Positions 55,461 through 64,000 of a stretch of 64,000 bases of DNA are shown piece by piece (within the stretch, counting starts at the first letter, position 1; every line of letters starts with the position of its first letter). Below the pieces are notes generated by a model. It was not told where the DNA came from and did no database searches. It saw only the letters and a list, made by a program, of their open reading frames with translations. Position numbers and translations under genes: made by a program. This DNA is from Haliclystus octoradiatus (taxonomy: Eukaryota; Cnidaria; Staurozoa; Stauromedusae; Haliclystidae), in contig OU744448.1 in NCBI GenBank assembly GCA_916610825.1, positions 6,682,650 through 6,746,649 of the forward strand, written 5' to 3'.

Positions 55461-56213
55461 TTAGGAAAACCATTTGATCAGATTTATAAGTGATGAATAG
55501 TCAGTATCATTCTTGGCTTTATCTTGAAGAGACTCTAGAGTGCGATCAGGCCAAGGTGATGTTTGTTGTGACGTGGAATTAACAAATGAGGTCATCATTG
55601 CTTCGATTTGAAGATTACATTCTTCTGCTAATTCATCTCCTGGTTGAGGCTGAGAAATTGGTGACCTAGAAAGGGCGTCTGCTATATGGTGGTCTTTTCC
55701 TTTGGTCCACTCAGTCTTGAAACTGAATGGAGATAATTTGTACAGAAGTCGTTGCAGTCGAGGATTGTCTGTATCCGTGATTGAATAACTGTTCAAAATT
55801 GGAAGAAGTGGCTTATGATCCGTCACGACGGTGAAATTCGATTGACCTTGTAGATACAGACGACATTTAAGAGCTGCCCATGAGACTGCAAGACATTCTA
55901 GCTCAATGGTGGCGTATCGCTTCTCAGAAGATCTTGTTGATAAAACGATAAAATTGGAGGCTTTTGAAGAGCCTCTTTGACTGCTTGGAAAGCCGTATCG
56001 TGAATTGGCAGCCAGCCACTGGAATACATTAGTTGATTTAAGTAAAGGTCTCATTGGCTCTTTGAGAGCAGCTATGGATGGACAGAAGTTCAACAATTGT
56101 TCAACCAACCCAAAACACGATCTCAGTTCTGTCAAGTTTAATGGGGTTGGGAAATCAGTTAAAGCTTTGATTCTTTCAGTACTTGTTCTCTTTTTGATAA
56201 GGTCGCCTAATGC
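55461..56213 (-). pseudogene. Ty3/gypsy reverse transcriptase-RNase H remnant
   Basis: The frame begins after a stop near 56213 with ALGDLIKKRTSTERI, then TDFPTPLNLTELRSCFGLV, the end of the gypsy RT thumb/connection. RNase H follows: ATIELECLAVSWA, VVTDHKPLLPIL and HHIADALSR. Between about 55930 and 56010 the reading is out of register and shortened (an expected block with FVW...F..K..L and the first RNase H Asp is garbled), showing a deletion plus frameshift. No integrase, protease or LTRs seen. A dead fragment. Confidence 0.85.
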
Positions 56214-58282
56214 CTATGCGTATACCCACTGTGTGTTGCAGGATCTTCTGATTCATATTGAATGTAAACAATTAATACTGACTATTCATCCCATAGTTCT
56301 TAATACTGAAGATTCTATCTCACACATGATAAAGGGGTACAAATGAGATCTTCCCGAGCCCCTCAACCAATACAAGAGTGGCGCATAATCGTGACTATCT
56401 CCTCTAACTGCCTCAGACACATGCATTAATGTCTAAAATTGAGAACATCTGGAAGAGTAACCCCTCCTCCAGTGCGCAGTGCCCTAGTTTTATACTTGAC
56501 TGTAAAATTGGTCCCGGCTGGGCAGAAGTAATGCAGACGATGCACATGTAGTCCACTAGGAAAATATCATATGGTGTCTGGGGTAAAATTTTAGCATATT
56601 AATAATTACATATACAGAATTCATGATAAATCATCAATTATGGCTCGGGGTCAGACATTGCAATAGATCTTAGATTGTTAGACACGCTATATATTGATAT
56701 TGGCCTGTTGATAATAATTTCTAATAAGATCTACCAAAGAATAAGAATCTACTAATAAGAACTTTAATATTTATCGGTAAAAAGAGTGGCCAGATAATAA
56801 AAGTTCTAAAATTTTGGATAAAATTCAGCTATGAATTATGGGCTCTACATAATTATAATTTCTACAAAATCAGATATTCATAATGAAATCGACGTGCCCA
56901 TAATGCAGTATAGTATATGGCACTTTTTATTTTTGAATACAGATCAGTCTACTCTACCTCCAGTGATCATATCCCATGGATTTATGACATACTTTATGCA
57001 GAACTGGGGTCCTAATTGTGTTTTTTGAATTTTTAATACAAATTTGGTAATTTAAAGTAATAAAATTCTTATTGATGACCTACTCGTCCTACAGAATTCG
57101 GCATTAATTAGCATCATATTTTAAAAGATTAATGAGGCACAAAATGAATTACCATCTCCGCCTTTTTCCTGTTCTCAACACCTTGAAGCCCTGAAACTAA
57201 ACCTTAAATTTATGTCGCAGTAACAACTTGACACATAATTCATTAGTTTAAATCCAGACATATCGATTGTTTGATGATAGGGGTGCAATAATGTCACTAA
57301 GCATGTCACAATTTATCAAATTGTCAAAATAAATTTAGAGTAAAAAAAAATTGAAATTTGAATAATATTAATATCTTTCAAAACTGTTACAAAATAAACT
57401 TTGTATAAAAACCGAGTGTTTGTGCCTTGCATCAATGAACAAGTCTGCTGATTTTCTACTGGTCTTTCATTTGTTGATACTCGACGATTAGTTACGTTCA
57501 AGCGATTTCGAATTGAGGTAAAATATTGACTATGAAAATATCAATGCACAAAAACTGTACATATATTTCTAAATGCTCTAATTTTGTCACTTTCTTACGT
57601 TAAAATGCAGTTCGGTTAAGAACAGGTTGCAATTAGTTGTAAAGGAATCTTTTGACACCAGTAATACCTGAATAGGTGGCATCGATTTGGAGAAAGTATC
57701 AAGGAAATTCCTTGCTATAGATCATTTACTGAAACGTCGAGATTTCCAGTGGCAGGTCCTTTCAAGACCGATCGACAATAGACGAAAAGACAATAAGAAC
57801 AATCTGCCAATCGCAAACTGATCTGTTAGGAGAATTTAAGCAATCGATTATAATTGTAATTTTATCAATTTGTTGTTATTAGTCATAGTAAATTAATCAA
57901 ATTAAAATTTGTGATATAGGTTTATAATTGTATGTTGCATAAAATTTGAGAATTTTCTGAAATATTGATACTTGTTTTATCATTGTCCATGTTTTTATTC
58001 AAACGTGTTTCCGATTACATACATTTTCTCTTAACTTTGCCGTCTGCTTGACATTTGATATTTCGTTTGCGGCCAACGAGCAGTGGATGAAAACAGAGAA
58101 AGTTTGGTAAAAATTTCAATTTGTGACTGGCATAAATACGATCGTACTTTGCTAGCTTGACCCTTTGGAAGAAAAGTATTATCAACGTTTCTATTTTATA
58201 CATGCAGTCCTATTCTAACACCTTATGTGAACGTTACGTGTAGTAATATTGGCTTGTTGTTCGGCAAGAACTCAGGAAGCCA
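56214..58282. other. Intergenic DNA upstream of Mastermind
   Basis: No conserved exon found. The segment nearest 58282 should contain the Mastermind promoter and 5' UTR. An in-frame TAA at 58244 precedes the start codon. Confidence 0.45.
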
Positions 58283-61200
58283 ATGACTATTATGGACGAT
58301 AACAAAACTGCGGAGCAACGTCGTACAGACCTGCTCGAAAGACTACGAATGCGATTTTATCAATACCAAAAACAACATACAGATAGTTCAGAAAGGTATG
58401 TCGGTAATGAAGGTGTAAAGGAAGAAAAAGAGCGTCAAGAAAATCATATGTTTCAACAACGAATTTTAAATAATCGTGCTGGGTCAAATAAAACTACATC
58501 AAAAGTAAGACTTGATATAAATTCTAGTAGACAAGTATTGAACGAAGCTGGATTAAATAACAACATTGGAGGAGACCAAGCAATGATGCTGCAGGTGATT
58601 TAAAAACATTTCAAAAGTGTAATTTACTTTTAGTTTATTGTGATTTTTGTTGTTGTTGAAATATTTGAATTTTATTTCACCGTTAGGTTTGCTGCATTGT
58701 ACGGCCTTCGTTTTGGCACCATTCATGAATGATTGTTCGCAACTTTTTCTTTTCTTGTTTTTCTATTTTACCGTTTAGTTGTTGTAAAAATCGATACAAA
58801 ACTTCAAGACTTATATTTGCATGATTCGATTGATCGTACTTTAAGACGGTGATAATGACTTCCATGATTTTATTTCCTCGTTCTGTTTATTCGAAACATT
58901 TTGTTTCCAAAATTTTAGTTTTCATGCTTTAACAGCATTTCTATCTTGGAAAAAATTAAACCCGGGAAAATCGTTATACATGACTCAAAGTTGTTTTATA
59001 ATTTTGTTTCTTGCATGAATATTTAGTTTAGCTAAATTTTAACGTTAATAGCACTCCATAGATGTTATTTTGTCGCCAAAAAACCCAAAACAAAGTTTTC
59101 GTTTGCTTTTGTTGATATTTGATGCTCAACATTTTTTTTGAAATCGCAAGCTGCACCCAGTGTAGTTTTCAACAAAATCAACATCGATTATATGATCTCA
59201 TTCAATAATAAAATAATTATGATTTACTATCGGTTAAATTTTGTTTTAATTTTACCTCTGTAGACGCTTAAACGAAGATTTTCTGAAACGGTGAATAATC
59301 ATTCACTATCAACTGTTCACCCAGGTTCTCATCCTACGACAAACGATGAAAGCAGCAACACAAACCCATCTAAGAAACCTCTTGTTTCTCATTCATTAAG
59401 TTTAGAAAGCGAAGAAAGTCCTTTACATCGGGTCAATAATACTGATGGTGGCTTAAAATCAACATCTGCTACGCAATTAACAACTTCAAGTTCGAGTTCG
59501 GTTACAGACATTTCATCAACAACACCAAGTGGTAATACATATGTTTCATCTGCAACAACGGGTAATCAATCAACGAATATACAAAGTGATAGTATTGGCA
59601 ATTCAACTTCAAATGATTCAAATAATCACAAAAGTCAATCTCAAGTGGCTGTATCACAAAATAATTACGAAACACCGGCGGTGGTGAATAACAGCAACGA
59701 GCAGCAAGTTGCTAGCAATCAACTACCTGCCAGTAGTTCTACAAATAAAAACTTCATGTCACATAATTCAGAAGACGGAGGTAACACATTAAAAGATGAA
59801 TATAGACAAATACCAAGTGGGGAATTACCAGAATTTAGTATTGAGCAAGATTTAGCTGATTTTGAAGATGTATTTAGAAATATATCCGAAACTGAGAAAA
59901 ATGTTTCCGAAACAAATAATCTTGACGATTCAAAGCAACATTTACCTGTCAAACAGAGTAAAATGGTTCGTGAGAAACCCCAACCAGCAAATCCAAATTT
60001 AAATGGTGTGCATAAGAATGTATCTGGCTCAATTCAATCAGGTTTATCTCATCTATCACATTTTGAAGGTAATACATTTGCCACATCACAACCTTTAATG
60101 TCTTCATCACATTTTTCACCTGCTGCTAACACTAGCCAAGCCATTAATAAAATGCAACAACAACAACAACAATCTGGGATGTCTGTCACAAGACCTATGT
60201 TAGGTGGTGCTAGTTCTGGTTATCAAAATATGCCTACATCGAACCCTAACCCTGGTTTTGGAGGGCGGGGTTCGTCAACAAGACCTGGTCTTACAACACC
60301 ACCCAATGCAAAAAATCCAGAGATAGTTGAAAAACTCCAACAACATTTGTACCAACAATTACGTCGTAAACAACAACAAGCAGTTGCTTCTCCTATTGGT
60401 ATGCCAACTGCCTTACAACATCATCAATATCGCCAATCAATGATGAATTATATGCAACAAGCTCAGAAGCCTAGAATGCCTTCAATGTCACCTAGTGTAC
60501 CACCTAATTATCGGCAGCATCCTGTCGCATCACCAGTTGATCAAATGCAACAAAACCCATTTCATTTTCAACCAGATTACAACATGTACCTAGAACAACA
60601 AAAAATGATGCAATCGCCCGATGTTATACCTATGCAGTCGCCTACAATGAATAATCCAAGAATGCCGCCAGGGTATTACCCACACAATCAAGATCCGAAT
60701 TATGGTATGGTACAATCGCCAATGTTTCAAAACCCACCACAACGTACTGCTACACCTAATATGTTTGCACAATCCAATGCAATGAGACAGCATATGATGG
60801 GACCTAATCCAGCTATGAATATGATGAGCGGTCAAGGCTACCAACAAGGAATGTATCAAGGCAACCCTGGCATACCACAACGACTACCACCCCAGTATAG
60901 CGATGCTTCTTTTCATTTTAACCAAATGCCGATGGACAACCAAGCGGTAGCGCAATCACAATCTCAGATGTCAAGTTCTCGGTTATCACATTTTATGACG
61001 CCAGATAAAGATGCTACTTCTTCAATGCACGGAGATCAGGTTTTGAAATCTCCAAATCAAATGGTTCCTCCATATTCTGTAAATGCCGCAGCTGCAATGC
61101 AGCAACAACAACAACATCAACAATCTCAACAACGAAATAAAATGTTTAATGGTAATGTTAAGCCAATGGAATTAAACGATAATTTACCAAAATATGCACA

Positions 61201-61546
61201 AACTAATGACTATCGAAATATGCAAGTTAAAACGAATCAAATGATGCGTTTTAATGGACAAATGCCAACGTTACCTAATGAAAATAATGTACGAACGTCA
61301 ATGATGGGTCAATACTATACTGATCAAATGGTTCCACAAACGACAACATTGGATACTTCGTTGGCACATATGCAGCAACCTCCGGTTAATTCTGTTGCAA
61401 ATACGAAACCCAAACAGGAAATGTTTTCACCAATTCAATCAATTGAATCGAATCCATTACAAGACGAACCTGAAGATATTGAGACATTGCTTAGCAATCC
61501 ACCACAAGACTTTGACCTTGTTAAAATGCTTGGACATGACATGTGA
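58283..61546 (+). CDS. MAML: Mastermind-like Notch co-activator (MAML), two coding exons
   Basis: Exons 58283-58594 and 59264-61546 join in phase 0, giving about 864 aa. Residues about 10-70 (LLERLRMRFYQYQKQH ... ERYVGNE ... QENHMFQQRILNNRA) match the basic Mastermind helix that lies across the Notch intracellular domain-CSL complex. A basic TLKRRFSE follows at the exon junction, like the Mastermind nuclear signal. An acidic DLADFEDVF segment at about residue 300 could be the p300-binding region. The rest is Q/N/M/P-rich with several polyQ runs, and the C-terminus is acidic and hydrophobic (DIETLLSNPPQDFDL), as in Mastermind proteins. The start is the first ATG after an in-frame stop. The exon 1/large exon structure fits the family. 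Confidence 0.92.
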
Positions 61547-61992
61547 TTAATCATGTACAGGATATCTTTGTTTTATGATTTTCTGTCGGAATTTTTAATA
61601 ATCTATTTGCATTCAATCAATGGTTAAAATTGTTCTATCTATATATTATATATATATATATATACATATCATTATTATCCATACAGATTTAAATGTACAT
61701 AAGCACTGTACATTGGAAGATATCCGAGTTTATCAGTTTAGTAGAATTTTTAAATGGATTGTTTAAGAAAACTGTAATTTATGCAGTATCAAGGATGTTT
61801 TCTTGATAACTATCTGTGTCTCTTAATTTTTTGACTCATAGTTTATTTATAATACCTGCATGAAACAAAAGGCCTGTAATTTAATTAATCATTCTCGTGC
61901 ATTTTTTGCAACAAAATGCATCATGAAAAAGGTTTAATTGGATTCCAGTTAACAGAACAGTCTGCACATGCCTGACAAACTATGAGATTTAA

Positions 61993-62095
61993 AAGTACTG
62001 AAATATTAATGAAAAACTACTGAATTTTCAGTAGTTTTGCAGTAGTATTTCAGGTACCGAAACTCACATTTTTCAGTAGTATTTCAGTACTTATC
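61993..62095. repeat. Imperfect palindrome of CAGTAGTATTTC motifs
   Basis: AAGTACTGAAATATTAATG at the left pairs with TTTCAGTAGTATTTCAGTACTT at the right. The middle repeats CTACTGAA/TTCAGTAG. A short foldback or a remnant MITE. Confidence 0.6.
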
Positions 62096-62238
62096 TCATA
62101 GTGACAAGTGCATGGGACAAATTTTTAACATATAGCAAACATTGTAGAGCAAATGAGAGGTTCCAGGACTGATAGTCCTGAACATTTTATCATCAAAAAT
62201 TCAGAAGAGAAAGTTTTTATTACTATTACTATTGTTAT

Positions 62239-62325
62239 TTAGGTTTAGTTGACCTTTGACGGATTTGAACCACACACCATTGAATCTCACAACTGTGTAC
62301 TCTGACATTTGAGCTGACCTTCGAA
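62239..62325 (-). repeat. tRNA-like sequence, probably SINE head or tRNA pseudogene
   Basis: The minus strand reads GGTCAGCTCAAATGTCAGAG (box-A-like) and later TGTGGTTCAAATCCGTC (box-B-like). The acceptor and anticodon stems do not close well, so it is not called a functional tRNA. Confidence 0.45.
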
Positions 62326-62668
62326 CTATAGTAGCTCGACATTCTTCACTTTTGAAAAATTTGCTAGTTTTCAAAAAGTATTTCATTTGATTTATCAAAC
62401 ATAAATGGTAAAGGAGTAAGATTCTGTATGTATATATAAATGTATCAATCATCACAGTGAGATGAATGAGAAATTATCAATACAGAGAAAATACAATAAG
62501 ATCATATATTCTGTTAAAAATATTTAATTAAATATGATACATTTATTACGTTTGTTTTCAAATAAAAATGTTTGATGGATTCATACTGAGAAGGTCATAT
62601 AAAAGCATACTTGTAATTGGAGCAATTTGCTAATTAATAGCCATACCAATGTGGGTTTCACATCCCTT

Positions 62669-63919
62669 CTATTTCTTGCTGTGAATTGAAATGGAGAAGT
62701 GCATACCTTATATCGTAAGTATTTGTATCGCAGCTAAAAATAAATGAAACATAAGATTTTGAAACTTCAATGTAACATGTTTGAGTGCAATTCGACTAAA
62801 AGAAATTCCCGCGCATCTGCAACCTGGCTTTCAAACCCTGTAAATGTGTTAAGTCAAAGACGAGGTTAAATCTCTGAGCTCAATGTGCAATATTATCTGG
62901 TAAGTGCAACCAGCTGTATACATGTGCATATGTCTCTAAATATAGGATGAAGTTGCCAATCTTGCCTCAATTGGTCTTGGTGGTGACAGGTGTGCCTTTC
63001 TCGGCATCCTAGCTTCTGACAGCTATTGTTGGCTGTTGACCTCCCACCAACCAAGCATCAAAATGCCAAAAAAAACGTTTTTATGAATTAAGAATGGAAT
63101 AAATGTTATGTGATGCAGACAATGATTTTGATCTATGTTGTAAAAGTCGCTGGCAATATTGACTTGAACTCAAACGGGTTATACAGCTAAGGACTATCAT
63201 CAATCCACAATAATGGTATAGAAACACTATTTACACATTTATTTATCTGATTGTATCAATTGAAGGAGTAAGCCTATTGATTTTTAAGCAGAAGTAGAAA
63301 ACATTTTCCGCCTGCTATTGTGATTGAATTGGGTATGTGATGCAGGCTATGCCATTCCTAGATCTGATGCAAAAGAGGGAAACAAAAATCTCCAAAATAT
63401 CATGTTCAAGGCCAATTTGACGGGAAAAGAGTTTCGCTGTGCAAAAACACAATAATGACATATACGGATAGAAAAACAGTTTTAGCCAAATTTGTTGTCT
63501 CATAAGGCGATATATACACTTTAATGATTCTGACGATATTTTGTATAGCGCAAATTCGGATAAATGAAATAAAAACCGTAGGAAGTTTTGACTTGCACTC
63601 AACTGGGTCATCACATTTAGGTATAGAAATAGCATATGCACACAGAAAACGCTCACACAAGAAATAATTAAACACAGTGTTTGGTCTACTTACAGTTTAC
63701 CAACTGAGTTTGCATGATTGACCAAGTTACGTTGCAATAATAGTAGAGTTGGATTCAAATCTTTGATGTAAGTTTTAATGGTATTACCATGAGAAACAAG
63801 AATACGATTGCACCATTCCAGATAGAATTCTAAATGACCTGATTGTTCAACTTGGTTACCGATGACAACAAGCAATCTTTCAATGCATTCAAATGGTAAT
63901 GATGCAGCAATGGTTGCAA
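62669..63919 (-). CDS. PWP2: PWP2/UTP1 small-subunit processome protein, C-terminal exons (partial)
   Basis: The minus-strand exon 63919-63694 encodes ATIAASLPFECIERLL ... SGHLEFYLEWCNRILVSHG ... NPTLLLLQRNL, the Utp12 domain at the C-terminus of PWP2, a WD40 protein of the UTP-B subcomplex that processes pre-rRNA in the nucleolus. It ends in phase 2 and joins a 27-nt exon 62733-62707 (CDTNTYDI), continuing the conserved KLC box. A tentative last exon 62678-62669 adds SKK and a TAG. Upstream exons with the WD40 repeats lie beyond the right edge. The Utp12 domain also occurs in UTP12 and WDR43, but this wording fits PWP2 best. Confidence 0.85.
63410..63530. repeat. Dispersed repeat shared with 38600-38745
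   Basis: Same word order as the copy in AGK intron 1 and the same orientation. It lies in the last large PWP2 intron. Apparent frames at 63315-63675 come from this repeat. Confidence 0.55.
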
Positions 63920-64000
63920 CTGCAAAAAAGTAACAATTAGTTTACATAGATTTATCACACTGCTTTCAACAGTAAATTCTATATATACTTAAGAAATCCA

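Larger units (their letters stand above)
61547..62668. other. 3' region between Mastermind and PWP2
   Basis: It holds the Mastermind 3' UTR ((TA)n near 61640-61660; AATAAA at 62561-62566), an imperfect palindrome of AGTACTGAAATA/CAGTAGTATTTC motifs at 61993-62095, and a tRNA-like minus-strand stretch at 62239-62325. A minus-strand AATAAA (plus TTTATT 62542-62547) may end PWP2. Confidence 0.5.

Noticed and set aside
55430..55470. GGCTCGTTGGAAGAGCAT resembling a tRNA D-arm
   Set aside because: No box B, anticodon arm or acceptor pairing follows; a chance match beside the gypsy remnant.
62239..62325. Functional tRNA gene on the minus strand
   Set aside because: Box A and B-like words exist, but the acceptor and anticodon stems do not pair, so it is listed only as tRNA-like.
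63315..63675. Two overlapping minus-strand frames near the right edge
   Set aside because: They overlap the dispersed repeat shared with AGK intron 1 and lie in a PWP2 intron; no conserved residues.

Overview
This is nuclear DNA of a multicellular animal. It is AT-rich, and the genes are split by GT-AG introns that are full of small DNA transposons. Five protein-coding genes are recognisable from conserved exons: SREBP, acylglycerol kinase (AGK), a GAB/DOS-family adaptor, Mastermind (MAML) and PWP2. The coding divergence, AT-richness, short exons and single-copy forms of families duplicated in vertebrates suggest an invertebrate, perhaps a non-vertebrate deuterostome such as a tunicate. The sequence does not settle the taxon.

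Layout: 1-1411 is SREBP upstream DNA. SREBP (+ strand, 12 coding exons) runs from 1412 to 19188. Its 5.8-kb ninth intron carries a DIRS-order tyrosine-recombinase retrotransposon in antisense (about 11587-16302). AGK (- strand, at least 15 coding exons) runs from 38963 down to 19899, tail-to-tail with SREBP. A 1.27-kb inverted-repeat element lies upstream of AGK (39176-40445). The GAB-like gene (- strand, 5 coding exons) runs from 48865 down to 40965. Immediately upstream of its start codon sits a 5.67-kb foldback-type element (48922-54594), made of two long inverted arms of tandem repeats and flanked by a perfect 9-bp target duplication. A decayed Ty3/gypsy RNase H fragment lies at 55461-56213. 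Mastermind (+ strand, two coding exons) occupies 58283-61546. The C-terminal exons of PWP2/UTP1 (- strand) converge on it from the right edge.

The host genes do not form an operon. SREBP is a membrane-bound transcription factor for lipid synthesis and AGK is a mitochondrial lipid kinase, so their convergence is noteworthy but may be coincidence. GAB is a receptor-tyrosine-kinase docking adaptor, Mastermind is the Notch co-activator, and PWP2 acts in ribosome biogenesis.

The rest is mobile DNA. It includes hAT-type MITEs with 8-bp duplications, Tc1/pogo-like MITEs with TA duplications, TTAA-flanked MITEs, tRNA-derived SINEs, palindromic elements nested in one another, and tandem repeats. The foldback element next to GAB is the strongest candidate for something undescribed.
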